Positions 28,918-37,786 are shown, counted from the stretch's first letter. The stretch is DNA of 64,000 nucleotides from CAVSMC01 sp963798655 (GCA_963798655.1 CAWCUH010000001.1:1-64000), one strand, 5' to 3'. Made by a program: numbers and translations. Notes: generated by a model from the sequence alone, not told the origin.

Positions 28918-29352
28918 TCACTCGGAAAGCGCGGTGCCCGACCCGCCCATCTCCTTTGGGAGGTCCTTCATCTTGGTCACGCCGTCGCGCAGCGGCAGCA
29001 CCGTTTCCTGGTAGTGCACGTGCACGGCGGGCTTGAACGGCACGTCGGGAATCGCCGCGGCGTACACGTCGACGAGATTCCACTGGGGATGCTCGGTGAA
29101 GATGTGGCCGCCGCACGTCTTGCACCACTTGCGAAAGCTTCGCGGCGTCTTGTTGTACGTGCCGATGTTGTCGGCGCCGCGCGTGACGCGCACCGCTTCC
29201 GGCTTCCACAGCGTGAACGCGTTGACCGGACCAGCCGACCAGTGCCGGCACGACTCGCAATGGCAGTAGCCCATGGCGACCGGCTCGCCCGTCACCGTGA
29301 ATTGAACCGCTCCGCAAGAACACGAACCGCTGTAGCTCGCAGCGTCGCTCAT
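28918..29352 (-). CDS. GFA (glutathione-dependent formaldehyde-activating) family protein
   Basis: 144 aa with the zinc-binding CENP-V/GFA fold: GSCSCGAVQFTV, GYCHCESCRHWSAG and WCKTCGGHIF supply the conserved cysteines. The family was named for Gfa, but most members are of unknown function; no formaldehyde-pathway genes are nearby. A GGAGG lies a few bases before ATG 29352. It converges with the hydrolase gene and is divergent from the ROK kinase gene. Confidence 0.88.
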   Translation of the reverse strand: MSDAASYSGSCSCGAVQFTVTGEPVAMGYCHCESCRHWSAGPVNAFTLWKPEAVRVTRGADNIGTYNKTPRSFRKWCKTCGGHIFTEHPQWNLVDVYAAAIPDVPFKPAVHVHYQETVLPLRDGVTKMKDLPKEMGGSGTALSE

Positions 29353-29465
29353 CTGTGCCTCCGTCGTCGTGTGCAGCGGATCGAAATCATGACGCGGTTT
29401 GCGACGCCTCCCGCATCGCGCCGGCGTCCCGCGTTACGATCATGGTCTATCGCGGCTCGGCTCGC

Positions 29466-30386
29466 ATGACATCCCAACGCATCCGGTTCGGCATCGACCT
29501 CGGCGGCACGAAGATCGAGCTGGTCGCGCTCGACGCGGGCGGCGCCGAGCTGCTTCGCCGTCGCCTGCGCTCGCCGCGCGACGATTACGCCGCGACGCTC
29601 GACGCGATAGCGATGCTCATCGAAGACGCCGAAAGCGCGCTCGGCATTGCGCGCGGCGCGGCGAGCATCGGCATCGGCACGCCCGGCTCGGTGTCGCGCG
29701 CGACCGGCCGTCTGCGCGGATCGAATTCGGTGTGGCTGAACGGCACGCCGATCGCCGCCGATCTGCAGGCACGGCTGGAGCGTCCGATCGCGATCGCGAA
29801 CGACGCCAATTGCTTCGCGCTGTCCGAGGCGACCGACGGTGCGGGCAGCGGCGCACCTGTCGTGTTCGGCGTGATCCTGGGCACGGGCGTCGGCGCCGGC
29901 ATCGTCGTGAACGGACGATTGCTCGACGGCGCGAACCGCATCGCGGGCGAATGGGGACACAACCCGCTGCCGTGGCCGCAGCCCGACGAGTACCGCGGCC
30001 ACGACTGCTGGTGCGGCCTCGCCGGTTGCATCGAGACGTTCCTCTCGGGACCGGCGATGGAGCGCGACCATCTCGCGACGACGGGCGTCGCGCTGACCGC
30101 GAGCGCCGTCGCCGAGCGGGCGACGGCCGGCGATTCAGCGTGCGACGCGACGCTCGCGCGCTACGAGCAGCGCCTCGCGCGTGCGCTCGCGCACGTCGTC
30201 AACCTGCTCGACCCGGATGTGATCGTGCTCGGCGGCGGCGTGTCGAACGTCGCGCGTCTCTACGAGCGCGTGCCGCAGCTATGGAGCGAGTGGATCTTTT
30301 CCGATCGCGTCGACACGCGACTCGCGCCGCCCGCGCACGGCGACTCGAGCGGCGTGCGCGGCGCCGCGTGGCTCGCTCCAGAATGA
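29466..30386 (+). CDS. ROK-family sugar kinase (fructokinase/glucokinase type)
   Basis: 306 aa. N-terminal phosphate-binding motif FGIDLGGTKIELVALD, then GIGTPGSV, the sugar-binding NDANCFALSEA, GTGVGAGIVVNG and the zinc-binding ROK signature GHDCWCGLAGCIETFLSG. Catalyses ATP-dependent phosphorylation of a hexose; the motif arrangement resembles Mak fructokinase but specificity is not certain. Start at ATG 29466 (MTSQRIRFGIDLGGTK); the upstream open frame lacks similarity. The stop lies 11 bases before palindrome copy 3. Confidence 0.88.
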   Translation: MTSQRIRFGIDLGGTKIELVALDAGGAELLRRRLRSPRDDYAATLDAIAMLIEDAESALGIARGAASIGIGTPGSVSRATGRLRGSNSVWLNGTPIAADLQARLERPIAIANDANCFALSEATDGAGSGAPVVFGVILGTGVGAGIVVNGRLLDGANRIAGEWGHNPLPWPQPDEYRGHDCWCGLAGCIETFLSGPAMERDHLATTGVALTASAVAERATAGDSACDATLARYEQRLARALAHVVNLLDPDVIVLGGGVSNVARLYERVPQLWSEWIFSDRVDTRLAPPAHGDSSGVRGAAWLAPE

Positions 30387-30397
30387 GGGTCAGCGAA

Positions 30398-30448
30398 AAC
30401 GAGGGTCAGAGTGCGATTGTTGCTCACAATCGCACTCTGACCCTCGTT
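30398..30448. repeat. Palindromic repeat copy 3 (GAGGGTCAGAGTGC family)
   Basis: Perfect 23-bp arms (30398-30420 and 30426-30448) around a five-base loop TGCTC. It shares the 15-bp outer arm with copies 1 and 2; the inner arm is GATTGT. It lies between the convergent ROK kinase and HNH genes and is followed by CTCGTTTTC, so a bidirectional terminator role is plausible. An additional partial GAGGGTCAG at 30385-30393 runs into the kinase stop codon. Confidence 0.82.
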
Positions 30449-30455
30449 CTCGTTT

Positions 30456-31037
30456 TCAGTTGACTTCGGCGCCGTGCGGCGGCGCATGCAGACGGCTCGA
30501 CTTCGGCACGCCGGCGAGCAGGTACTCCATCTGGTCGGCGAGGATGCGCCGATTGCGCAGGATGAAATGCTCGTGGCGGCTTGGCGCATACGGCACGTAC
30601 AAGAGCGACATGCGCGCCTGATCGGGCGTGCGGTTGCCCTTGCGCGTGTTGCACGCACGGCAGGCGGTCACCGTGTTGGTCCACACGTCGCGGCCGCCGC
30701 GCGAAACCGGGATCACGTGATCGCGCGAAAGGTCGCGCGCCATGAACCGCCGCCCGCAGTAGCCGCACAGATGGCGGTCGCGCGCGAACAGCATCGAGTT
30801 GGTGAGCCCCGGTACGTGCGCATGCGCGCCGGCACCGCTGCCCTTGATCGCGAGGATCGAGCGGGTCGAGATGCGCGAGCGCTCGCCGTTGCGCTGCCAC
30901 CCGCCCCGGAATTCCTTCACCTCGCGGCCGATCGACCACGCGACCATCAGCTTCGCGTGATAGGTGATCGCTTCCTCGAGGCCGACCCACGCCTGCGGCA
31001 GCCCCGCCATGTCGACCGTCAGTACCAGCGGCTCCAT
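30456..31037 (-). CDS. HNH endonuclease family protein
   Basis: 193 aa. The HNH/McrA-type nuclease core is LCGYCGRRFMARDLSRDHVI then PVSRGGRDVWTNTVTACRAC and NTRKGNRTP, with two CxxC zinc pairs and the catalytic DHV histidine. The C-terminal extension (YVPYAPSRHEHFILRNRRIL) is typical of a widespread proteobacterial HNH family lacking a methylase partner. Start at ATG 31037 (MEPLVLTVDMAGLPQAWV); upstream in-frame sequence is arginine-rich and not conserved. Function is unknown. No restriction genes are adjacent. Confidence 0.85.
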   Translation of the reverse strand: MEPLVLTVDMAGLPQAWVGLEEAITYHAKLMVAWSIGREVKEFRGGWQRNGERSRISTRSILAIKGSGAGAHAHVPGLTNSMLFARDRHLCGYCGRRFMARDLSRDHVIPVSRGGRDVWTNTVTACRACNTRKGNRTPDQARMSLLYVPYAPSRHEHFILRNRRILADQMEYLLAGVPKSSRLHAPPHGAEVN

Positions 31038-31311
31038 CGTCTCGTCGCTCCGGCCGCCGACGCTCTGTCGGCGGCATCGCGCCCGTGCGAGTGCGCCGCG
31101 CGGGCGTGACGCTATTTTGCCAAATTTCGGGCGTCTGCACGAATCGTTCCAATTCGCCACGGCCCCGGCGGGTCGCCCCGCCGGGTTGCCGCGACTGCTG
31201 ACCGTGCGCCGGACGGCGTACGGCGGCGATCCCCATCGTCGGGTTGGGAGCACCGCGCACAGTGCTCGAAATCGCCGTTTCTTCCCGCCGGTCGGCGGAA
31301 AAACTTCGTTC

Positions 31312-31530
31312 TCATACCCGTGCGCGGCCGCCCGCGATCATCGCGAGCAGCACACCCAGCAGCGAAAGTCGCCCGCGCTCGACCGCCTCGCGTGCTTCCT
31401 TCTCGGGCGCCGCGACCTGCACCTGCATGCCGTCGCTCGCCTGCCACCACACTCCGTTGCGCCCGCCGCGGATCAACTCGAAGTCGTCGCGCCGATGCGG
31501 GCATTCCGGCTGAGCCCATCGTCGTCTCAT
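31312..31530 (-). CDS. Small hypothetical membrane-associated protein
   Basis: 72 aa, unrecognised. N-terminal part is polar (MRRRWAQPECPHRRDDFELI), the C-terminus carries one hydrophobic helix (LSLLGVLLAMIAG) followed by GRARV. An AGAGG lies about nine bases before ATG 31530. It follows a terminator-like hairpin and the 39-aa ORF on the same strand. Coding status is uncertain. Confidence 0.35.
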   Translation of the reverse strand: MRRRWAQPECPHRRDDFELIRGGRNGVWWQASDGMQVQVAAPEKEAREAVERGRLSLLGVLLAMIAGGRARV

Positions 31531-31571
31531 TTCGGTTGCCTCTTGTCGTCGTCGTTGCGGCGCCGGCAATG

Positions 31572-31605
31572 AAAAAGCCCGGCGCGAATCGCGGCGCCGG
31601 GCTTT
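31572..31605 (-). terminator. Rho-independent terminator after the 39-aa ORF
   Basis: A 12-bp perfect stem (AAAGCCCGGCGC with its complement, arms 31574-31585 and 31594-31605) and an eight-base loop, followed on the minus strand by five T (31576-31572). It ends about 20 bases after the small ORF at 31625-31744. Confidence 0.7.
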
Positions 31606-31624
31606 GTGGCGAAGCGCGATCGTT

Positions 31625-31744
31625 TCAGCGATGGCGCCTGGCGTGCGCCCGGCGGCGCACATTGGCATTGCAATCGTCGGCGTACGGACGCAGCGCGCCC
31701 GCCATGCGCGACGGATCGGTTACGAACTGGATGACGGTCATCAT
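31625..31744 (-). CDS. Small ORF of 39 aa with strong ribosome-binding site
   Basis: Encodes MMTVIQFVTDPSRMAGALRP followed by a short tail ending in an Arg/His-rich segment (NVRRRAHARRHR). AAAGGAGG lies eight bases before ATG 31744, one of the best Shine-Dalgarno sequences in the window, and a Rho-independent terminator follows the stop. No family is recognised. The signals on both sides make a real small protein likely. Confidence 0.5.
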   Translation of the reverse strand: MMTVIQFVTDPSRMAGALRPYADDCNANVRRRAHARRHR

Positions 31745-31842
31745 GCTTGCGCCTCCTTTCTCCGCGTGCGACGCCGTCGAAGCGACGACGTCGAGCCCGC
31801 CGCAACGGGCGAAACCATCGGAGGAGGAGTGCGCCTTCCGAT

Positions 31843-31869
31843 CGTTCCGCCGGCTCGCCCGGCGGAACG
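31843..31869. other. GC-rich hairpin in the leader of the 39-aa ORF
   Basis: Perfect 11-bp arms (CGTTCCGCCGG and its complement) with loop CTCGC. No T tract on either side, so not an obvious terminator. It lies about 100 bases upstream of the small ORF on the minus strand. Confidence 0.45.
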
Positions 31870-32069
31870 AATTCCGGTCAGGCGAGCGAATGCGTCGCGA
31901 CGATGAGCCGCAGCATCGAGGACGACGACATGCACCGGCGCATCGCCCGTTCGATACCCGTCACGCAACCGAACGCGGCCGCGGGCTGGGTGGAGTCGAA
32001 GGGGCGAAGGCCTGTCACGTCGTTGTCTCTCGGGATGGCGGTGTCGTTCAGCTTCGAACGAGTGAAGCC
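31870..32069. other. Gene-free stretch, possible long 5' leader
   Basis: No supportable gene between the hairpin at 31.85 kb and the promoter candidate at 32.07 kb. If that promoter is used, this is the first part of a roughly 320-base leader of the 39-aa ORF transcript. Confidence 0.3.
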
Positions 32070-32099
32070 ATCTTATCGTCGCTGAAGCGAAGCGCGCAA
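32070..32099 (-). promoter_or_regulatory. Candidate promoter toward the 39-aa ORF
   Basis: Minus-strand TTGCGC (32099-32094), an 18-base spacer and TAAGAT (32075-32070; 4/6 to consensus, with T1, A2 and T6 present). It would produce a transcript with a leader of about 320 bases before ATG 31744. Confidence 0.28.
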
Positions 32100-32315
32100 G
32101 CAAAACGCGTGTCGGCACGAATGTTCACGTCGCGCAAATGCAACAGTGCCAGCGCTCGATGCCGCGTCGCGCGCCGACGACGGCCGGCGCAAAAATTTCA
32201 AACCGCACGCAGCCGACGAACGGAGCGAGCGTTTGTCGATTTGCACAGTCGAAGCTTCCTCGGGCCGGCGCGCGGGCGTAGCATCGCCGTTCCATCGAAC
32301 CGGAGGATGTCGTCG

Positions 32316-34823
32316 ATGCGCTGCTTTCGTTTCGTCGCCGCGTTTGCGCTGTCGATGCTGGCCGGCGTCGCGAGCGCGGCGTACCAGACGTGGACGATCT
32401 CGCAGATCTATTCGAACGCCGACGGCAGCATTCAATTCGTCACGCTGGTCGAGAGCTCGAACGCGAACGGGGAGAACCTGCTCGGCGGTCATACGCTGAC
32501 GATGACGCACGGCGGCGTCACGAAGACCTTCATGTTCCCGACCGATCTGCCGAGCGCGAACACCGCCCGGCGATCGGTGCTGATCGGCACGCCGGGGTTC
32601 GCCGATGCGAGCCCGGTTGCGCCCGATTACCTGATGCCGCAGCGCTTCCTCGCGACCGACGGCGGCACGCTCGATTACGCTGGCGTCGACGCGTTCACGT
32701 ATCCGCCGCTGCCCACCGACGGCGCGAGCGCGCAGTACCGCGTCGCGAACGCGGTCGCGCAGAATCAGGCAACGAACTTCTCCGGAAACTCCACGTCGCT
32801 CGCTGCGATGCCGACGACCGTCGTCGAGTTCTACAACGCCTCGCTCGATCATTACTTCATCAGCGGGCTCGAGCCCGATATCGACGCGCTCGACTCCGGA
32901 CGCACACCCGGCTGGACACGAACGGGACGCGGCTTCATGGCGTTTCCGGACCCTTCGATGCCGTCGACGTCGACGAAGAGCGCCGCGTGCCGCTATTACA
33001 TTCCGCCGCAGCACGGCGACTCGCATTTCATCTCGGCGGCGGCCGACGAATGCGCAGCCGTCGCCGCGAAGATCGGCGTCGACCCGAACTACAGCGGCTA
33101 CATCCTCGAGACGCCGGCCGAGTTCTACATCCAGTTGCCCGACACCGTGACGGGCGCATGCCCGGCCGGCACCGTCGCCGTCTATCGACTGTGGAACCAC
33201 CGCGCCGATTCGAATCACCGTTACACGACCGATCCGGTGATCAAGGCGCAGATGGTCGCCGCCGGCTACACCGCAGAAGGCTACGGCCCCGACGCTGTCG
33301 ACATGTGCACGATCGGCGCTGTCGGCAACGTCGCGCCGATCGTCGCATCGGCGTCGTCGCCTTTTGCGCCGGCCTGCGACGGCGTGCCGGCGACGGGCAT
33401 CAACTATCCGAATACCGAGGTCGAGCCGTTCCTCGCGGTGAATCCGTTCGATGCGGCCAACCTCGTCGGCGTGTGGCAGCAGGACCGCTGGTCGAACGGC
33501 GGCGCGCGCGGGCTGATGAGCGGAACGTCGTTCGACGGCGGACGCACGTGGAGGCGATCGCTTGCGCCGTTCACGCGATGCAGCGGCGGCACGCTCGCCA
33601 ACGGCGGCGACTATGCGCGAGCGAGCGATCCGTGGATCACGTTCGCGCCCGACGGCGTCGTCTATCAGATCGCGATCGCGTTCACCGGGCAGAACTTCAC
33701 CGCCGGCTCGTCCAATGCGGTGCTCGTGAGCAGCTCCGCCGATCGCGGGCTCACGTGGACGAACCCGGTGACGCTCATCCGCGACGGGCAGTCGAACTTC
33801 AACGACAAGGAGTCGATCACCGCCGACCCGACCAACGCGCGTTTCGTCTACGCCGTGTGGGATCGGTTGACGACCGTCAACACCGGGCCGACGTATTTCG
33901 CGCGGACGATCGACGAAGGTTTCACCTGGGAGCCGGCGCGGCCGATCTACGACCCGGGCGCCAGCAGGCAGACGATCAACAACCAGATCGCCGTGCTGCC
34001 CGACGGCGTTCTCGTGCTGATGTTCTCGCGCCTCAACGTGATCGGGCCGGCGAACGCGACGCTGATGGTGATGCGCTCGACGGACAAGGGGGTCAGCTGG
34101 TCGGCGCCGATCGCCGTGGCTGCCATCCAGTCGGTCGGCACCCGCGATCCGCAAACCGGCGCAGTCGTGCGTGACGGCTCCAATCTCGGATCGATTGCAG
34201 CCGGCCCCAACGGCGCGCTCGCGATCGTCTGGCAGGACGCGCGCTTCACCGGTGGCGCGCACGACGCGATCGCGTTCTCGCGCTCGCTCGACGGCGGCCT
34301 CACGTGGTCGCCGCCGGTTGCGATCAACGTGAACCAGACGGTCGCCGCGTTCGAACCCGCAATTGCGATCGCCGACGACGGCACCTATGGCGTCACGTAC
34401 TACGATTTGCGCAGCAACACGGCAAGCGCCGCCACGCTGCCAACCGACTACTGGCTCGCGCGCTCGAGCGACGGGTTCGCGTGGCGCGAGGCGCGCGTCG
34501 GCGCACCCTTCGATCTCGCCACGGCGCCGGTGGCCGACGGGCTCTTCCTCGGCGACTACCAGGGGCTCGCGGTCGCGGGTACGAGCTTCATTCCATTCTT
34601 CACGCAGACGACCGGCGATCCGGCGAATCGCACCGACATCTTCACCGCGCTGTCGACCGGCGTGTCGACGGCGAAGGCGCAGATCGAGTTCGCGGCGACG
34701 TTCGCACCGCCGCTCGCGATGACGCCTGCGCTCGCGCAACGGATCTCGGACAACATCGTGCGAATGATGGAAGCGCGCGTGCCCGGATGGAGTGCGACGC
34801 GCGGTCTCGCGCCACCGCGATGA
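32316..34823 (+). CDS. Exported sialidase-like (BNR/Asp-box) protein with DUF5648-like domain
   Basis: 835 aa. Signal peptide MRCFRFVAAFALSMLAGVAS; start at ATG 32316 is nine bases after CGGAGG, while ATG 32307 is too close to it. Residues about 168-333 form a DUF5648-like module (EFYNASLDHYFISGLEPDID; CPAGTVAVYRLWNHRADSNH). Residues 365-835 form a beta-propeller with five Asp boxes: SFDGGRTW (~403), SADRGLTW (~473), TIDEGFTW (~530), STDKGVSW (~588) and SLDGGLTW (~656). The fold suggests an exo-glycosidase or carbohydrate/glycan-binding propeller; true sialidase activity is not established because the catalytic Arg triad cannot be assigned. Confidence 0.8.
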   Translation: MRCFRFVAAFALSMLAGVASAAYQTWTISQIYSNADGSIQFVTLVESSNANGENLLGGHTLTMTHGGVTKTFMFPTDLPSANTARRSVLIGTPGFADASPVAPDYLMPQRFLATDGGTLDYAGVDAFTYPPLPTDGASAQYRVANAVAQNQATNFSGNSTSLAAMPTTVVEFYNASLDHYFISGLEPDIDALDSGRTPGWTRTGRGFMAFPDPSMPSTSTKSAACRYYIPPQHGDSHFISAAADECAAVAAKIGVDPNYSGYILETPAEFYIQLPDTVTGACPAGTVAVYRLWNHRADSNHRYTTDPVIKAQMVAAGYTAEGYGPDAVDMCTIGAVGNVAPIVASASSPFAPACDGVPATGINYPNTEVEPFLAVNPFDAANLVGVWQQDRWSNGGARGLMSGTSFDGGRTWRRSLAPFTRCSGGTLANGGDYARASDPWITFAPDGVVYQIAIAFTGQNFTAGSSNAVLVSSSADRGLTWTNPVTLIRDGQSNFNDKESITADPTNARFVYAVWDRLTTVNTGPTYFARTIDEGFTWEPARPIYDPGASRQTINNQIAVLPDGVLVLMFSRLNVIGPANATLMVMRSTDKGVSWSAPIAVAAIQSVGTRDPQTGAVVRDGSNLGSIAAGPNGALAIVWQDARFTGGAHDAIAFSRSLDGGLTWSPPVAINVNQTVAAFEPAIAIADDGTYGVTYYDLRSNTASAATLPTDYWLARSSDGFAWREARVGAPFDLATAPVADGLFLGDYQGLAVAGTSFIPFFTQTTGDPANRTDIFTALSTGVSTAKAQIEFAATFAPPLAMTPALAQRISDNIVRMMEARVPGWSATRGLAPPR

Positions 34824-34827
34824 CGCG

Positions 34828-36885
34828 CTACAGCGACATCGCGACGCGGGTGCCTTGCTCGATCGCGCGTTTCGCGTCGAGCTCGACGGCGACGTCGGCG
34901 CCGCCGATCAGCGTCGTGTCGATGCCGAGCACGGCGAGGTCGGACACGAGCGCCCGATTGGGCTCCTGGCCCGCGCAGACGACGATCGTGTCGACGTCGA
35001 GCACGCGCGGCATGCCGTCGACGGTGATGTGCAGGCCGGCATCGTCGATGCGCACGTAATCGACGCCGGCGAGCATCGTCACGCCGCGCTTCTTCAGCAG
35101 CGCGCGGCGAATCCATCCGGTCGTCTTCGCGAGGCTGGCGCCGACCTTCGACGATTTGCGCTGCAGCAGCCAGACTTCACGCGGCGGCGCCGGATCGACC
35201 GGCGTCTTCACGCCGCCGCGTTGCGCGTAATCGGCGTCGATGCCCCATTCGTCGCGAAACGCGTCGAGCTCGGGATCGTCGCGTGTGCCCGCCGCCTCGA
35301 TCGGAAGGCCGCGGCCGTGCACGCCGCTCGACACGTGCGTGAGCAACTCGGCGACGTCGAAGCCGATGCCGCCGGCGCCGACGATCGCGACCCGCTTGCC
35401 GGCGACGCGACGACCGGACACGATGTCAGCGTAGGTCGCGACGCTCGGGTGATCGATGCCCGGAATGACGGGCACGCGGGGCACGATGCCGGTCGCCAGC
35501 ACGACCGCCTGGAACGATCGCAGATCGGCCGCGCCGACGCGCCGCTCGAGCGCCACATCGACCCCCGCGCGCGCGAGCCGGGTGTTGAAATAGCGCAGCG
35601 TTTCGGCGAACTCTTCCTTGCCCGGAATGCGCCGCGCGAGATTGAACTGGCCGCCGATCGTGTCCGCCGCGTCGAACAGCACGACATCGTGGCCGCGCTC
35701 GGCCGCCGTGGCGGCGCACGCCATGCCGGCCGGGCCGGCGCCGACGACGGCGATGCGCCGCTTGTTCACGGCCGCCTCGACGCGAAGCTCCGTCTCCCGG
35801 CACGCGAACGGATTCACCAGGCACGAAGCGATCCGCCGCTCGAAGATGTGATCGAGGCACGCCTGATTGCAGGCGATGCAGGTGTTGATCGCGTCGGCGT
35901 CGCCGGCCGCCGCCTTGGCGACGAAGTCGGCGTCGGCCAGCAGCGGTCGCGCCATCGACACCATGTCCGCGTCGCCGCGGGCGATGACCCGATCGGCGAC
36001 CGCCGGATGGTTGATGCGGTTGGTCGTAATGAGCGGGATGCGCACCTCGCCTTTGAGCTTTCGCGTGACCCATGTGAACGCGGCGCGCGGCACCATGGTG
36101 GCGATCGTCGGCACGCGCGCTTCGTGCCACCCGACGCCGGTGTTGATCATCGTCGCGCCGGCCGCCTCGACCGCGCGCGCGAGCGCGACGACCTCCTGCC
36201 ACGTGCTGCCGCCGTCGACGAGGTCGAGCATCGACAGTCGAAACACGATGATGAAGTCGCGGCCGACGGCTGCGCGCGTCTCGCGCACGATGTCGACGGC
36301 GAAGCGGATGCGCTTTTCGAACGCGCCACCCCACTGGTCGTCGCGATGATTCGTGCGCGGCGCGACGAACTGATTGATCAGGTAGCCTTCGGAGCCCATG
36401 ATCTCGACGCCGTCGTAGCCGGCGCGCTGCGCGAGCTGCGCGCAGCGCACGTAGGCGCGGATCGTTCGCCGCACGCCGAAGTGCGACAGCGCGCGCGGCC
36501 TGAACGGGCTGATCGCCGAGCGGATCGACGACGGCGCGACGGCGAGCGGGTGATAGGCATAACGGCCGGCATGCAGGATCTGCATCGCGATCTTGCCGCC
36601 GGCCTCGTGAACGGCGTCGGTGATCATTCGATGGCGCGCGACCTGCCACGGCCATGACAACTGCGATGCGCGCGGCTCGAGCCGGCCGACGAGGCTCGGC
36701 GCGATGCCGCCGGTGACGATGAGGGCGACGCCGCCCCTTGCGCGGGCCGCATAGAACGCCGCGAGCCGGGTGAAGCCGTCCGGCGCTTCCTCGAGGCCCG
36801 TGTGCATCGAGCCCATCAGCACGCGGTTCCTGAGCGTGGTGAAGCCGAGGTCGAGCGGCGCGAGGAGATTCGGATAGTGCGACAT
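34828..36885 (-). CDS. NADH:flavin oxidoreductase, 2,4-dienoyl-CoA reductase-like
   Basis: 685 aa with the FadH architecture. The N-terminal FMN TIM barrel starts at PNLLAPLDLGFTTLRNRVLM. The [4Fe-4S] site is CIACNQACLDHIFERRIASC (C-x2-C-x3-C-x11-C). A FAD/NAD(P) domain follows (AVVGAGPAGMACAATAAERG; AIVGAGGIGFDVAELL). Members reduce dienoyl-CoA or related enones during fatty-acid or xenobiotic breakdown. Start ATG 36885 (MSHYPNLLAPL); upstream in-frame sequence is antisense to pgsA. It shares a fatty-acid theme with etfBA and ETF-QO but is in a separate transcription unit. Confidence 0.87.
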   Translation of the reverse strand: MSHYPNLLAPLDLGFTTLRNRVLMGSMHTGLEEAPDGFTRLAAFYAARARGGVALIVTGGIAPSLVGRLEPRASQLSWPWQVARHRMITDAVHEAGGKIAMQILHAGRYAYHPLAVAPSSIRSAISPFRPRALSHFGVRRTIRAYVRCAQLAQRAGYDGVEIMGSEGYLINQFVAPRTNHRDDQWGGAFEKRIRFAVDIVRETRAAVGRDFIIVFRLSMLDLVDGGSTWQEVVALARAVEAAGATMINTGVGWHEARVPTIATMVPRAAFTWVTRKLKGEVRIPLITTNRINHPAVADRVIARGDADMVSMARPLLADADFVAKAAAGDADAINTCIACNQACLDHIFERRIASCLVNPFACRETELRVEAAVNKRRIAVVGAGPAGMACAATAAERGHDVVLFDAADTIGGQFNLARRIPGKEEFAETLRYFNTRLARAGVDVALERRVGAADLRSFQAVVLATGIVPRVPVIPGIDHPSVATYADIVSGRRVAGKRVAIVGAGGIGFDVAELLTHVSSGVHGRGLPIEAAGTRDDPELDAFRDEWGIDADYAQRGGVKTPVDPAPPREVWLLQRKSSKVGASLAKTTGWIRRALLKKRGVTMLAGVDYVRIDDAGLHITVDGMPRVLDVDTIVVCAGQEPNRALVSDLAVLGIDTTLIGGADVAVELDAKRAIEQGTRVAMSL

Positions 36886-36928
36886 GGCGACGCACGCGCG
36901 CAAAGTTTCGCCCGCGGCGGCGGGCATT

Positions 36929-37477
36929 CTATCGCGACGCGCGCTCGCGCAGCGCCTTGCGTCCCCAGATCCATACGTATTGCACGCCCGAGCCGACGAC
37001 GGTGGCGCCGGTGATCGCGAACGCTGCCGCGATCCACGGCACGGTGTCGATCCAGCCTGCGCGGCCCGCCATGATGGCCGCGAGCAGCGCAAACTCGAGC
37101 ACCGTGTTGATCTTCGACAGCCACGTCGGCGCGATGTCGATGTGGCCGAGCGCCGCGCGGTACGCGAAGGCGCCGGTGACGATGACGACGTCGCGCGCGA
37201 CGATCGCAGCGGCGAGCCACAGCGGCAGCGCGTCCTGCCACGCGAGCAGCAGCGTCGCGACGAGCATGTTCAGCTTGTCGGCGATCGGATCGAGCAGCGC
37301 GCCGAGCCGCGACGTGAGATCGAAGCGGCGGGCGATGTAGCCGTCGGCCGCATCGCTCACGGCTGCGACGAGGAACGCGAGCAGCGCGACTACGTAAGCA
37401 TTCTTCGCCAGCGCGACGCCGACGACCGGGAGCAGCGCCAGGCGCAGCACAGTGATCAGGTTCGGTAGCGTCATCAT
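36929..37477 (-). CDS. pgsA: CDP-alcohol phosphatidyltransferase (PgsA-like)
   Basis: Inner-membrane enzyme (182 aa from ATG 37477; 181 from 37474) of the phosphatidylglycerolphosphate synthase type, transferring a phosphatidyl group from CDP-diacylglycerol to an alcohol. The catalytic motif is read as SDAADGYIARRFDLTSRLGA followed by LLDPIADK, with all conserved Asp, Gly, Ala and Arg in place. Several hydrophobic helices follow. The exact acceptor alcohol is inferred from similarity only. Confidence 0.85.
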   Translation of the reverse strand: MMTLPNLITVLRLALLPVVGVALAKNAYVVALLAFLVAAVSDAADGYIARRFDLTSRLGALLDPIADKLNMLVATLLLAWQDALPLWLAAAIVARDVVIVTGAFAYRAALGHIDIAPTWLSKINTVLEFALLAAIMAGRAGWIDTVPWIAAAFAITGATVVGSGVQYVWIWGRKALRERASR

Positions 37478-37567
37478 TGGCACGGAAGACCCCGGCCGCG
37501 TGCCCGGGCGGCGTCTCGTTTCGATGGTACCGCGGCAGTCGACGCTCGCCGCGGGCACCAACAAGGC

Positions 37568-37786
37568 TCAGACGACGCGGCGCAGCCCGACGCCGTCGCG
37601 TGCGGCGCGCGGCCACGCCGAGCCCGCCGCACGTGCGGCGATCTCGGCCGCGCCGACCGGCCGCGACAACAGGAAGCCCTGCGCGGCGTCGCAGCCGAGC
37701 ACGCGTAGGCGCTCGAGCGTCGCATCGTCCTCGACGCCTTCGGCGACGACCGTGAGGCCCATGTTGTGCGCGAGGTCGATCGGCTC
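37568..37786 (-). pseudogene. 3' fragment of an EAL-domain phosphodiesterase
   Basis: Only the last ~72 codons remain: PIDLAHNMGLTVVAEGVEDD followed by LRVLGCDAAQGFLLSRPV and a tail ending GVGLRRVV. This is the C-terminal end of a cyclic-di-GMP phosphodiesterase; the EAL, DDFGTG and NEGD parts are missing. Similarity stops sharply upstream of residue EPIDL, so the 5' part was deleted or replaced. No active enzyme can result. Confidence 0.75.

Noticed and set aside
32073..34739. An 888-aa minus-strand ORF opposite the sialidase-like gene
   Set aside because: Arginine-rich shadow of a gene with signal peptide, DUF5648-like module and five Asp boxes.
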